64,000 bases of DNA from Burkholderiales bacterium (GCA_015075225.1 JABTUQ010000001.1:248001-312000); one strand, 5' to 3'; counted from the first letter of the stretch, positions 41,262 through 51,872 are shown. Notes: generated from the letters alone by a model not told the origin. Program-made: numbers and translations.

Positions 41262-41298
41262 GCCTAACGCTCAGTATGCACCGCTTGCGGTGCATACT
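41262..41298 (-). repeat. Half attC-type recombination site before the small membrane-protein gene
   Basis: On the minus strand the sequence runs from a perfect 12-base hairpin stem (AGTATGCACCGC, two-base spacer, complement; 41273-41298) to TGAGCGTTAGGC. GTTAGGC at 41262-41268 matches the attC R' core GTTRRRY exactly, and the cassette gene starts 17 bases further on, as in integrons. The opposite arm, which should end in GCCTAAC, is replaced by unrelated AT-rich sequence after 41298, so the site is truncated. Confidence 0.55.
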
Positions 41299-41495
41299 TC
41301 TTTATAGAAAGGTGTATAGCAAATTTCATTTTTATTTAAACAGTTGAATTAAATAAATATCTTTCATGAAATACCACCTTCATCTACACCGGTCGCGTCC
41401 AGGTTGTTCGTTCATAACAACGCGGCACCAGCTACTCACTTTGGTAATGCGTAAATACCTTCCGGAAATAGCAGTTTCATTCGAATACCTTATGC

Positions 41496-44400
41496 CTATT
41501 GTTGAATCAGGCGTTCGATATGGTGCAGCAGTTCTTCTTCCTGATAAGGTTTGCCCATGAATTCATTCACACCCAGTTCTTCCGCCACTTTGCGGTGTTT
41601 TTCCGCTGTGCGCGAGGAAATAATGATGATGGGCAAATGCTGTAACTGCGGGTTGTTCCGTACTGCCCGGATCAGTTCAAAACCATCCATGTGCGGCATT
41701 TCAATATCAACCAGCATGATTGCGGGTGTTGTATCCCGCAACAGTTGCAATGCCCCTACTCCATCCTTGGCAATCAGGATTTCATAGCCTTGCCGCTCCA
41801 GCAGGCGGCTGGTGACTTTGCGCACTGTCAATGAATCGTCAACAATCATGACGACCGGTGCGGTGGCAGAAGGTGAAATATCTGTTGCCCCGACGGGTGC
41901 GATGGGCCCTGCGGACAGCAGCTCTTGTACCTGTTCACGTTGCAGCAGCCTGAGTGGATCAATGATCAGCACGACACTGCCATCACTCGTAATGGTTGCA
42001 CCTTCAATACCGGGCGCACGGGATAATTGCGGGCCAGCTGGTTTCACCACCACTTCACATTGGCCTGCCAGTGCATCCGCATGGATAGCCAGCCGGTCAT
42101 GCCCAGCTTGCAGTAATACGATACGGTTATGACGCCGGATGTCCGGAAAGGTGTGCGGCACACCCAGCAAATGCGGCAGGTAAACCAGCGGAAAATCCTG
42201 ATCGTTCCATTTCAAGTGACGTTCCTGATAAGCCGCTCCAAGTGCTTCGGCATCCATTTCCAGTACATGCGCGACGATGGCGGTTGGGATGGCGTAGGTG
42301 CTATCCGCCGTCTTTATCATCAATGCTTGTGTTACAGCCAGCGTTACCGGCAAACGCAACGTGAAGGTGGCACCATGATTTTTTTCTGATGCCACCGTGA
42401 TATTGCCGCCCATTCCGCCCAGCTCGTTTTTAACGATATCAAGGCCCACGCCCCGCCCTGCCATATCCGTTACATCGTCCAGCGTGGTAAATCCATGCGC
42501 AAAAATCAGTGGATACCACTGCGCATCATCCTGCGCATGTGCAGGTTCACTTAACCCCAGTTGCTGTGCTTTGGCGCGAATGCGTCCGGCATCCAGTCCG
42601 GCGCCATCGTCCTGCAATACCATGACGATTTCGTTTCCTTCCTGATGCAGCGTTAGCGTAATCCGGCCGGTTTCCATCTTGCCTGCCTGCAAGCGCACCT
42701 CTGGTGTTTCAATGCCATGCACCAGCGCATTGCGCAATAAATGTTCCAGGGGTGAGCTGATTTTATCGAGCACACTCCGATCCAGCTTAATATCCTCGCC
42801 CTGAATGGTCAGGCTGACCTGTTTGCCGGTGTCTTTTGCCGCTTGCCTCACAACGCGGTACAGACGCTCGGCATAATCTCCGAATGGCACGGCGCGAATA
42901 CGGATCAAGTCCTGCTGTAACCGGCGATTCAGATTGGCCTGCTGATCCACAGCCATACTGGCTGCACGTTGTACATCACGCAGGCTTTTATGGATGGTGA
43001 CGACATCATCCATGCTCTCCGCCATCAACCGGGTAAGTTCCTGGAAGCGTGTAAATTGGTCCATCTCCAGCGGATCGAAGATCGACTGATCTACACCGGA
43101 AAGCGGCTGACCGGATGGAATCCGGGTTTCGGCCAGCAGCTCGGTTTCGCGCAACTGGCCACGCATACGATCCACACTTTCACCCAAATCCTGCAAATAC
43201 TGCTCCATGTCGTACAGTTGCGCCTCAATCCGGGAGCGGATGATGCTCGATTCTCCGGATTCACTGATCAGATGATCGATCAGTTCGGCATCGACACGCA
43301 GTATGGTTTTACGCGTAGGTTGATCCTGTTCCACGGATGCAGGTACAGCCGGTTGATCATGCGATTCATCCATTCCCGACTGGAGCACGGTTGGCTGTTC
43401 AATTGCTGTTTCTGCAACAGAAACAGGTTGCCACCCGGATTTTAAGGATGATCGTAATTGATCAATTTCTTCTGAAATAACATCGAACCGGGCTTCAAGC
43501 TGGTCGAGCAGATCCTCTGGCACGATCTGGTCATATAAAGACTCGATATCGGTTTCCATCTGGTGCGCCTGGTCGCTGATACGCAGCGCCGCAGCAATAC
43601 GGGCACTGCCTTTCAATGTGTGCAATGCACGTAACAACGCCTTACGCACAGCAGAAAGATCGGGCTGTTTACGCCATGTGCGCAGGTTGGATCCAATTTC
43701 GGATTGCAGCTCCTGCGCTTCTTCAAGAAATATTTCCAGCAATTCCCGATCCACCTGCGGGGATTCCGCTTCAACAGATAGAACAGATACGGGTTCCTGT
43801 AGCAGGACAGGAGCGATTTCTTCCAGTAGCTCGCTTGCTTGCAGCTCGATTGGCTCGATTGATTCAGCTTCTGGCGCAAACGAATCATCCTGTTCAATCG
43901 CCTGAAGTGCGCCTTCTGTCAAAAACTGAGCCAGTTTTTGTGTGATGTCATCTGCTGTCTGCAACGCCTCGGTTGAGGGGTATTGATGATCCCGTATTGC
44001 TGCCACCATGCCATCCAGCAAATTGACGGCAGATTTCATGCATGACAACACCGGTTGCTCCGGCATGACCGAAACGATTTGCAAATGATTAAACCAGCGC
44101 TCCAGCACTTGCCCGATTTGTGCAATACAGTCCAGCTTCAATGCACGAGAGGTACTGGCTAGGGTATGCGCCGCCAGCATGGATTCATGGGAAACCGATA
44201 AAAGCGTATTGTTCCCGGTTAATCCAAGTGCCTGTTTCAGGGTATCCACATGCCCGCTGGCTTCTTTGATGAAAATACCAAACAGCTCTGTCGGCACTTC
44301 AATCGGCCCGATGTACACCAGTGATTCCACGGCATCCGTATTGTCACTCTCCAATGCAGGAGTGGCTGGCTCCAGCACCAATCTGGATTCCAGCCCGGCC

Positions 44401-46649
44401 ACGGCCAGTGAAGCTGGTGTGATTTCAGGCACCTGAATCTCTTCGATGGAGAGTGCTTCCGGCCCGAACATCATTTCCCTGATCTGGTCGAGCAACGGTT
44501 GTGCATGGATCTCGGCGGTACCATGCTTTCTCAGGCTGGTGCACCAGTTGCCAAATTGCCGATGGCTTTCTGCCAGCAAATCCAGCAGTGCATCAGTGGC
44601 CGGTTTTTGCTCGCTCAACCAGCGGTTCATCAGTTGTTCGATGCGCCAGGCTACTTCACTTAATTCTTCCAGCTTCACCATGCGGCCACTACCCTTGAGG
44701 GTATGGAAATCACGGCGGATCGTGGTCAGGGCATCCAGATCGGAATGATCGTTATTGCTGGCTTCCAGCTGGGCGGCAATGCTGGACAATACTTCACCAG
44801 ATTCATCAAGGAAAATGGCTAGCAGCTCGGGATCGTATTGCGGCTCGATCGGGGCTTCGGCAGAAATTTGAGTGGCTGCCACTGCGGATCCGGCCTGAAT
44901 AGCAAGAATATCCGTTGATAGCGATGGATCAGCCAATTTCTGGTTGAACTGGCTGATTGTCGTGTCGAGGATGTTTTCAGAGTCAGATTGCGAATTTCTG
45001 AGTGCTTCAATATAAAAACCAAGGCCGCTGAGCGCATCCGCCAGCAATGTCTGCCCAGATTGATCCAGAGGCCGGGCAGGATCCGTCAATTTCTCGACGA
45101 GATCACGGCAGGATTCAAGCAGCGCGCTGGCTCGATCCAGTTCGAGCATGTGCAGCACGCCACTGATCTGGTTGAATAATTCCGGCAATGCAGGCAAATC
45201 ATTTCGTACTTCCGGCTCGAAAAAGAAGCGATCAAGAATATCTTCGACTTGTGCCAGATTGGTGAGCACTTCCTGTGCCACCTGTTTGAGCAGTTTTTTC
45301 TCCTGCGCCAGATGTCCGGCTTCATCCGGGCTGGGCAAATCGGGCAGATCCGCTTCACTGCCCTTCCCAGTAGTTACCGCGCGGATACGGGTGGCCAGTG
45401 ACTCTACCTGTTCGGGAAATTCCGGAGACAGCCGGTGAAAATTATCGATGGCATTTTCTGTCAGCAACAGGGCAGAAGCGATATCCAGTGAAATGCCCTC
45501 ATTCATGCTCTGCGGGCGAATGCGCAGGTAAGACAAGGCGCCGTGAATCACACCTGCCAGTTTTTCCAGTGGCGGGCAATTTACCCGCGATGTCTGAGCC
45601 TTGAAGCGTTCGATCAGTGTCAGCAGCGAAGCAAGATTTTCCGGCTCATCCACACTGAATCTGCGCCATTGCTCGTTGATATCTTCCAGCAGGGCGCGCA
45701 TGTTCTGGAGATCCGATGCAGTTGCTTCTTCATCCAGGATAGATTCATCAAGATGCTCCTGATTATCAATCGTGGACAAGGGTACTTGCCAATCGTAAAC
45801 ACGCCCGATTTCCTGCAAACGTTCGCTCACTGGCTGGCTGCGCGCGATCCGGTAGAGTAATTCTCTCGACAGGCGATCGGCGACTACGTGCGATTCCTTG
45901 TTGAGGTGCCTGATTTCCTGTTCGATCTTGCCGCATAATCTACGAGCGGATCTGTCTGCTGCCTGCGCCTGGTGGAGCAGGCTGTCCAGAAATCCGGATG
46001 ATATCCACCAGAATTTTCGCTGTTCGATGGGAGCTGGCAGTTTTTCAATTGAACGCACGGCTTCAACCATTTTTTGCAAGCTCTGATGATCTTCCGCATT
46101 CTTCAGCCAGTTCAGCAAGCCTGCCTGAAATTGTGCTCGCGCCTGTTTGGCCGTTTCCTGCCGGGCCGAATCTTCCAGATCCAGTTCGACGGGTTGCAGG
46201 GGTAGCGATTCGCGTACATCCGGAAAAAACAAATCACTTTCCGAAATTTCTTCCAACCCCTGGATCTGCATGATTTTGCGGTAGACCGGGAAAAGTTTGA
46301 CCGGGTTATCGGTTTCGCCATCAATCAGCGCATCCAGATAGCGGTAAATCGAACGGATAGCTTGTCTGGCAACTGTCAAAACGGGTGCTTCCGGCTCAAT
46401 GCGCTGTTCCTGCAGGGCACTTAGCAATCCCTCCACGCTCTGCCCCACAAACGCAACTCCATTAAGCTCCAGCATTTCCAGCATGCCATTCAACTGATGC
46501 ATGTAATACCGGCTTTCCTCGATTTGACGAATATCGTCCGTATCTGCGGCATAAGAATCAAAATGGCGGTGGATCAGGGTAAAAATCTGCTCAATGGCTT
46601 CTCTGATCCCCATGACGGATGAGATGTTTATCCTGGTTGCAGTATTCAT
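41496..46649 (-). CDS. Hybrid chemotaxis-type histidine kinase/response regulator (ChpA/PilL class)
   Basis: A 1717-residue protein with several Hpt-like modules, including HTLKGSGRMVKLEELSEVAW (middle) and HTLKGSARIAAALRISDQAH (near 1010); a third has a degenerate His context (HTLASTSRALKLD). The CheA kinase core has LEHLLRNALVHGIETPE (N box), DDGAGLDAGRIRAKA and GRGVGLDIVKNELGGMGGNI (G boxes), then a CheW-like domain and a C-terminal receiver (IVDDSLTVRKV, phospho-acceptor Asp in LVDIEMPHMDG, Lys in FMGKPY). In related bacteria these kinases control twitching motility by type IV pili. It lies 74 bases downstream of the pilJ-like gene. Confidence 0.93.
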   Translation of the reverse strand: MNTATRINISSVMGIREAIEQIFTLIHRHFDSYAADTDDIRQIEESRYYMHQLNGMLEMLELNGVAFVGQSVEGLLSALQEQRIEPEAPVLTVARQAIRSIYRYLDALIDGETDNPVKLFPVYRKIMQIQGLEEISESDLFFPDVRESLPLQPVELDLEDSARQETAKQARAQFQAGLLNWLKNAEDHQSLQKMVEAVRSIEKLPAPIEQRKFWWISSGFLDSLLHQAQAADRSARRLCGKIEQEIRHLNKESHVVADRLSRELLYRIARSQPVSERLQEIGRVYDWQVPLSTIDNQEHLDESILDEEATASDLQNMRALLEDINEQWRRFSVDEPENLASLLTLIERFKAQTSRVNCPPLEKLAGVIHGALSYLRIRPQSMNEGISLDIASALLLTENAIDNFHRLSPEFPEQVESLATRIRAVTTGKGSEADLPDLPSPDEAGHLAQEKKLLKQVAQEVLTNLAQVEDILDRFFFEPEVRNDLPALPELFNQISGVLHMLELDRASALLESCRDLVEKLTDPARPLDQSGQTLLADALSGLGFYIEALRNSQSDSENILDTTISQFNQKLADPSLSTDILAIQAGSAVAATQISAEAPIEPQYDPELLAIFLDESGEVLSSIAAQLEASNNDHSDLDALTTIRRDFHTLKGSGRMVKLEELSEVAWRIEQLMNRWLSEQKPATDALLDLLAESHRQFGNWCTSLRKHGTAEIHAQPLLDQIREMMFGPEALSIEEIQVPEITPASLAVAGLESRLVLEPATPALESDNTDAVESLVYIGPIEVPTELFGIFIKEASGHVDTLKQALGLTGNNTLLSVSHESMLAAHTLASTSRALKLDCIAQIGQVLERWFNHLQIVSVMPEQPVLSCMKSAVNLLDGMVAAIRDHQYPSTEALQTADDITQKLAQFLTEGALQAIEQDDSFAPEAESIEPIELQASELLEEIAPVLLQEPVSVLSVEAESPQVDRELLEIFLEEAQELQSEIGSNLRTWRKQPDLSAVRKALLRALHTLKGSARIAAALRISDQAHQMETDIESLYDQIVPEDLLDQLEARFDVISEEIDQLRSSLKSGWQPVSVAETAIEQPTVLQSGMDESHDQPAVPASVEQDQPTRKTILRVDAELIDHLISESGESSIIRSRIEAQLYDMEQYLQDLGESVDRMRGQLRETELLAETRIPSGQPLSGVDQSIFDPLEMDQFTRFQELTRLMAESMDDVVTIHKSLRDVQRAASMAVDQQANLNRRLQQDLIRIRAVPFGDYAERLYRVVRQAAKDTGKQVSLTIQGEDIKLDRSVLDKISSPLEHLLRNALVHGIETPEVRLQAGKMETGRITLTLHQEGNEIVMVLQDDGAGLDAGRIRAKAQQLGLSEPAHAQDDAQWYPLIFAHGFTTLDDVTDMAGRGVGLDIVKNELGGMGGNITVASEKNHGATFTLRLPVTLAVTQALMIKTADSTYAIPTAIVAHVLEMDAEALGAAYQERHLKWNDQDFPLVYLPHLLGVPHTFPDIRRHNRIVLLQAGHDRLAIHADALAGQCEVVVKPAGPQLSRAPGIEGATITSDGSVVLIIDPLRLLQREQVQELLSAGPIAPVGATDISPSATAPVVMIVDDSLTVRKVTSRLLERQGYEILIAKDGVGALQLLRDTTPAIMLVDIEMPHMDGFELIRAVRNNPQLQHLPIIIISSRTAEKHRKVAEELGVNEFMGKPYQEEELLHHIERLIQQ

Positions 46650-46723
46650 GATGCGGCCTTATTAATCCTGAAGTTGATAACGGGTCTCTTTTTCTTGCTA
46701 AAACACGATTGCATGCAGTTCTT

Positions 46724-48753
46724 TCATACTCTGAAATTGGCTACGGATGATTTCAGATCAGTAACATGGCCGGCAATCTGCTTGATGGAATCGGCATTCT
46801 GTAGCGTGCCCTGGGTGGTTTGCCGGGTAATGGTTAAAATTTCTTCCATGTTTCTGGCTACTTTGTTGGAAACACGGGTTTGTTTGTGTGCGGCTTCAGT
46901 AATACGGATGACGAGTTGTGCCAGGCGTTTTGAAACAGTTTCGATTTCTTCCAGTGCACTTCCCGTGGTATTGGCCCGCCTGGTGCCTTCCACCACGCCT
47001 GCCGTGCTGCGCTCCATGGCGATAATGGTGTCTTGTGCATCTCCACGGATATTACGCACCAGCGTGCTGATCTGCCGGGTGGCTTCAGCCGAATGCTCTG
47101 CCAGACGTTGTATTTCCTGTGCAATTACAGAAAATCCTTTTCCGGCTTCCCCTGCTGTGGTTGCCTGAATAGAAGCATTCAACGCCAATATATTGGTTTG
47201 CTCGGTAATATCCGAAATCAGGGTGACGATCTCACCAATTTCCTGGGTACTTTCTCCCAGGCGCTTGATCCGCTTGGCCGTTTCCTGGATATAAACCCGG
47301 ATTTCATTCATGCCGGCCATGGCATCCTGAACGGCGTTGGCGCCGCTTTCCGCTGCATGCAGGGTTTGTCTGGCGACATCCGCGCACTCTTCTGCCGAAC
47401 CGGATACCGCTTCCAGCGATTCGGCAATTCCCAGAACGGCGACAGTCGCATCTTCTATCTTATGTGCCTGCTCCTGCGTGGCATTCAATAAGCTGGATGA
47501 AATTCGCTCTGCCTGGTCGGATGCACCCGTAACCTGGGCGCTGGCGTGATTGATTTTCCTGACCAGTTCCTGTAATGCCTCAATGGTCAGATTGATCGAA
47601 TCGGCAATCGTGCCGGTAATATCTTCGGTGACGGACATCCGGGCGGTCAGATCCTCCTGCTGGCACTTCCATTTCATCCAGCAGGCGCAATATGGCTCTC
47701 TGAGTAGCTTCAACACTCTGCTCCCTGATGGATGCGTTTGCGCATACTGTTGGAAAACAGATAAATAAATACCATGCCGCTCACAATGGCCAGGACAAGC
47801 ATCAGATAAAACAGTACCGAAATAAACATGCCTTCATCGCTGTTATGTGTGGTCAGAGCCTGTTCGATCTGATTCACCTGCGTTGACAAATGATCGCCTG
47901 CAGAAAAAGTTTCCTGCATTGCATGCCAGGCACCCGAGGCTTCCGGGGTCAATTTTTGCGCAACACGCAAAAGATCTTCCAGTGCATTGAACTGGATACG
48001 TATCTGGGACAGTGTATCGGTAGAAAGCTGGTTGCCCAGTACGGTTGAATATAGCCAATCCCGTCCCTTTACCAGGGTCTGGATCATGCCGGTAATCTGC
48101 TCCGGGTCATTTTGCAGAGAATCCATCGCTTTGCTGGCCTGGAAACCACCTTGTATAAGAGAGCGAACGCCCCCTGTTACGAATTGAACAAGAATTTTTA
48201 CAGTATCAACCGCAATAACCTGATTGGATGTATGCCCTGTTTGCGCCACCTCCATCGAGAAATCCTGCAATTTTTTTTGCAGGCTATGATTCACCAGATC
48301 TACTCGTTTTAGAATTTCAGCCAGATTGACAAGCGCTTCACGGCTTTCCAGAATCTGGCGGGCACGATTTTCTTTCGTGCGCATAGTGTTCTGAAAATCC
48401 TTGAATAAATCGCCAGGAAGCAGATCGGCTACTGCTGGCAAGCTTTCACGCTGATACTCTCCACCGTATTGCAACAAAGATGAGTAATAATTCAATTGAT
48501 CAAGGTTGTTGCGCAGTTGAACAAAAGCCTGTTCATTACCACGCAATGCTTCCCGGGAAACAATGGCCAGATGCTGAATTTGGGTATGAAGATGGCCAAC
48601 AACTTCAAGTGAAGTGGTATGGCTGCGTGCCTGTTGTGTATCAACACGCAACAGGATCAGGGCAATCAGCAGGAACAAAACAGACAATGCTCCGGAAAAC
48701 CAGGACTGGCGGAAGATCTGCAAATATTTGGTTAAAGGAAGCAGTACAGTCAT
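46724..48753 (-). pseudogene. pilJ: PilJ-type methyl-accepting chemotaxis protein, frameshifted
   Basis: The N-terminal part (48753-47710) has TM1 (WFSGALSVLFLLIALILL), a PilJ-type helical periplasmic domain and TM2 (GMFISVLFYLMLVLAIVSGM). The C-terminal part is a complete MCP signalling domain with the hairpin tip region (VTLISDITEQTNILALNASI, AGEAGKGFSVIAQEIQRLAE). A TGA at 47710-47712 cuts the frame; the missing VEATQRAILRLLDEMEV is found in a second frame and LTARMSVTEDITGTI in a third. So two small indels (near 47713 and near 47664) separate the halves. It may be a sequence error or real inactivation. It is paired with the ChpA-type kinase downstream. Confidence 0.88.
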
Positions 48754-49077
48754 ATCGTTGGAATTGTTACAGCCTGTCATATGCTGGGAATACACCTTGT
48801 TTTTATGGAATTTCAGTCAAAACCGCTCTCTTTCTGGCATTCCACGCTTGCCTGTGAAATACCAATATTATGATGACATAATTCCAGAGCAGTAGGATAG
48901 CTGCTGGCTTTCGGGTATGAAAATCAGAAGAAGTTTGTAAAAATCTTCGTTATTGTGATTTTGAAATGAGATTTCTTTGGAATGCCCGTAAACCGGGCAA
49001 GAAGCAAGGCCAAATCTTTTCACTATAACGTCGGGTTATTTTCAGATTTGGCCTGAAGTGGAAGATGTATGCAAACG
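48754..49077 (-). other. Intergenic region between ilvA and pilJ with two inverted repeats
   Basis: About 320 bases with no supported gene. Two hairpins lie downstream of ilvA on its strand: a 10-base perfect stem AGGCCAAATC with its complement 28 bases away (49007-49054), and TGCCCG-TAAAC-CGGGCA (48983-48999). The rest should hold the pilJ promoter, which I cannot pinpoint. Confidence 0.5.
48983..48999 (-). terminator. Candidate ilvA terminator hairpin
   Basis: Six-base stem TGCCCG/CGGGCA with a five-base loop, about 80 bases after the ilvA stop. On the ilvA strand no U-tract follows, so termination strength is doubtful. Confidence 0.35.
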
Positions 49078-50589
49078 TCAAACGAGGAAGAGCTTATAGG
49101 CCGGATTATTGTTTTCATCCCAGAAGCTGTAGCCCAGCTTGTCGAGAAAACTGTTGAATTGCTGTTTTTCTTCCGGAGGAACTTGAATTCCCACCAGCAC
49201 ACGACCGAAATCAGCGCCATGATTACGGTAATGGAACAGGCTGATATTCCAGCGATCACCCATATGATTCAGAAAATTCATGAGTGCACCTGGCCGATCC
49301 GGAAATTCGAAGCGATACAGATTCTCATGGCTGACTTCCCGGGAACGGCCACCCACCATATGACGAATGTGCAGCTTGGCCATTTCGTTATCAGTCAAAT
49401 TTTCAGTTTTCAGGCCATTGCTTTGCAATATCTGTATCAAGTGCAACGATTCTTCACGATTGCGTACTGACACACCGACAAAAACATGTGCCATTCTGGA
49501 ATCTGCATAGCGATAATTGAACTCGGTAACATTACGGGCGCCCAGCAAATTGCAGAATTTTTTGAAGCTGCCGGGTTCTTCCGGGATCGTGACTGCAAAG
49601 ATGGCTTCCCGCTGTTCACCTAGTTCGGCGCGCTCGGAAACATGGTGCAAGCGATCAAAATTCATATTGGCACCAGAGGCAATCGCAATCAGGGTTTCAT
49701 GCATCAGATTCTTTTGCTTTGAATATATTTTCAAGCCAGCAACAGAAAGCGCGCCTGAAGGTTCGACGATGGAGCGCGTATCCTCGAAGACATCCTTGAT
49801 GGCTGCACAAATGGCATCCGAATTTACCAGAATGATTTCATCCACCAGTTCACGACACAAGCGGAAAGTTTCTTCGCCGACCAGACGTACTGCCACGCCA
49901 TCAGCAAACAAGCCCACCTGGGGTAGTTCGACACGATGCCCTGCCTGCAATGAACGGTGCATGGCATCCGAATCAACCGGCTCCACCCCGATCACCTTGA
50001 TAGTCGGTCGTAGCCGTTTTACATACGCGGCAATGCCGGAAATTAACCCACCACCACCAATGGGTACAAAAATTGCGTGGATATCCTTTGGATGCTGGCG
50101 CAAAATTTCCATACCGATGGTACCTTGCCCGGCGATTACATCGGGATCGTCGTAGGGGTGAATGAATTCAGCACCCTTTTCTTCTGCAAGATCCAGCGCA
50201 TATTTGTACGCATCATTGTAGGAATCTCCCTGTAGCAGTACAGCCGCACCCATTGCCATGACTGCATTGATCTTGATTTGCGGTGTGGTGGTTGGCATGA
50301 CGATAGTAGCAGCACAACCCAGTTTCTGCGCAGCCAGCGCCACCCCTTGCGCATGATTTCCCGCTGAAGCAGCAACCACACCCTGTTGCAGGACATCAGG
50401 ATGCAATCTGGCCATTTTGTTATAGGCGCCGCGCAGCTTGAAAGAAAAAACCTTCTGCATCTCCTCTCTGTTAAGCAGCACACGGTTATGAATACGGGCA
50501 GATAACGATGGAGCCGCATCAAGCCGTGTTTCGCTGGCTACATCATAAACATGCGCGGTCAGTATTCTTTCGAGATAATCATTTGCCAT
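49078..50589 (-). CDS. ilvA: Biosynthetic threonine dehydratase
   Basis: A 503-residue PLP enzyme converting threonine to 2-oxobutyrate, the first step to isoleucine. The PLP Lys is in KVFSFKLRGAYNKMA, the phosphate-binding glycine loop in PIGGGGLISGIAAY, and AASAGNHAQGVALAA is typical. The C-terminal third has two ACT-like regulatory domains (VTIPEEPGSFKKFCNLLGAR and FEFPDRPGALMNFLNHMGDR), so feedback by isoleucine is expected. Full length and in frame. ATG at 50589, about 107 bases from metZ on the same strand. Confidence 0.97.
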   Translation of the reverse strand: MANDYLERILTAHVYDVASETRLDAAPSLSARIHNRVLLNREEMQKVFSFKLRGAYNKMARLHPDVLQQGVVAASAGNHAQGVALAAQKLGCAATIVMPTTTPQIKINAVMAMGAAVLLQGDSYNDAYKYALDLAEEKGAEFIHPYDDPDVIAGQGTIGMEILRQHPKDIHAIFVPIGGGGLISGIAAYVKRLRPTIKVIGVEPVDSDAMHRSLQAGHRVELPQVGLFADGVAVRLVGEETFRLCRELVDEIILVNSDAICAAIKDVFEDTRSIVEPSGALSVAGLKIYSKQKNLMHETLIAIASGANMNFDRLHHVSERAELGEQREAIFAVTIPEEPGSFKKFCNLLGARNVTEFNYRYADSRMAHVFVGVSVRNREESLHLIQILQSNGLKTENLTDNEMAKLHIRHMVGGRSREVSHENLYRFEFPDRPGALMNFLNHMGDRWNISLFHYRNHGADFGRVLVGIQVPPEEKQQFNSFLDKLGYSFWDENNNPAYKLFLV

Positions 50590-50696
50590 GGTGGGAAAAT
50601 CGGAAAGTTTCCAGCCGCTTCCAATTAAAAAACCCGCTGTTGGTACCAGCGTAAATTTTGAATAATCGTGGGAATCGCAGGCTGTTGGTTTATTTT

Positions 50697-51872
50697 TTAT
50701 TGTAGACCGCGTGCCAGATCAGCCTTGAGATCATCCGGTGATTCCAGTCCAACTGCCAGGCGCAACAAACCATCTCTGATTCCGGCGGCTTCACGCGCCT
50801 CCTGGCTGATTCGTCCGTGGGTTGTGGTGGCAGGGTGTGTCAGTGTACTTTTGGTGTCGCCCAGATTGGCAGTAATCGACATCAGCCGGGTTGCATCAAT
50901 CACACGCCAGGCAGCTTCCTTGCCACCTCTCACTTCGAAGGAAACAATACCTCCTCCTGTTTTTTGCTGACGCATGGCGAGTTCGTGCTGAGGGTGTGAA
51001 GGTAACCCCGGATAGAATACGCGCTCCACCTGAGGATGTGCTTCCAGCCAGCGCGCTACTTCCAGTGCATGCGCTGAATGAGCCTTTACCCTAAGACTTA
51101 ACGTTTCCAGTCCTTTCAGAATAATCCAGGCATTGAATGCGCTTAGCGTTGGGCCGGTTGTTCGCAGAAAACCGAAGATACCGCTATCCATGAGCAAATC
51201 ACGTTTGCCCAGGATAGCACCGCCCAGCACCCTGCCCTGTCCATCCAGATATTTTGTGGCGGAATGAATCACCAGATCAGCTCCTAATTTAAGAGGCTGC
51301 TGTATGACTGGCGTACAGAAACAGTTATCCACTGCCAGCCAGATTCCTTTCCGCCTGGCAATTTCAGCCAGCGCGGCAATATCGGAAATTTCCGTCAGCG
51401 GGTTGGAAGGCGTTTCCAGGAAAAATAACCGGGTGTTGGTTGTAATTGCAGCTTGCCACTCACCCGGATCTGTCGCGGAGACAAAAGTTGTCTGGATATT
51501 GAAGCGGCTCAGAATGTTACTGAATAGATTGACTGTGGAACCAAACAGACTGCGCGAGGCCACGATGTGATCCCCGGCAGACAACAGGCCCATGACACAG
51601 GTAAGAATGGCAGACATGCCGGAAGCAGTGGCAATACAGGCTTCCGCTTCTTCCAGAACAGCCAGCCGTTCCTGCATTGCTGTTACGGTCGGATTGGTGA
51701 ATCGTGAATAGATATTGCCAGGCTCTTGTCCCGAGAATCGCGCTGCCGCCTGAGCGGCGCTATCGAATACGAAACTTGAAGTCAGGTAGAGTGATTCCGA
51801 ATGTTCGTTGAACTGGCTACGATGTATGCCGGTATGTATGGCTAACGTTTCCGGATCGAGTTCATTTTCCAT
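50697..51872 (-). CDS. metZ: O-succinylhomoserine sulfhydrylase
   Basis: A 391-residue PLP enzyme of the Cys/Met metabolism family. The PLP Lys is in VIHSATKYLDGQGRVLGGAI, and substrate-binding blocks include YSRFTNPTVTAMQERLAVLE, ATASGMSAILTCVMGLLSAG and FLETPSNPLTEISDI. In betaproteobacteria the gene after purF is usually metZ, which makes homocysteine directly from sulphide and O-succinylhomoserine; cystathionine gamma-synthase activity cannot be excluded by sequence alone. It lies 16 bases after the purF stop. Confidence 0.92.
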   Translation of the reverse strand: MENELDPETLAIHTGIHRSQFNEHSESLYLTSSFVFDSAAQAAARFSGQEPGNIYSRFTNPTVTAMQERLAVLEEAEACIATASGMSAILTCVMGLLSAGDHIVASRSLFGSTVNLFSNILSRFNIQTTFVSATDPGEWQAAITTNTRLFFLETPSNPLTEISDIAALAEIARRKGIWLAVDNCFCTPVIQQPLKLGADLVIHSATKYLDGQGRVLGGAILGKRDLLMDSGIFGFLRTTGPTLSAFNAWIILKGLETLSLRVKAHSAHALEVARWLEAHPQVERVFYPGLPSHPQHELAMRQQKTGGGIVSFEVRGGKEAAWRVIDATRLMSITANLGDTKSTLTHPATTTHGRISQEAREAAGIRDGLLRLAVGLESPDDLKADLARGLQ

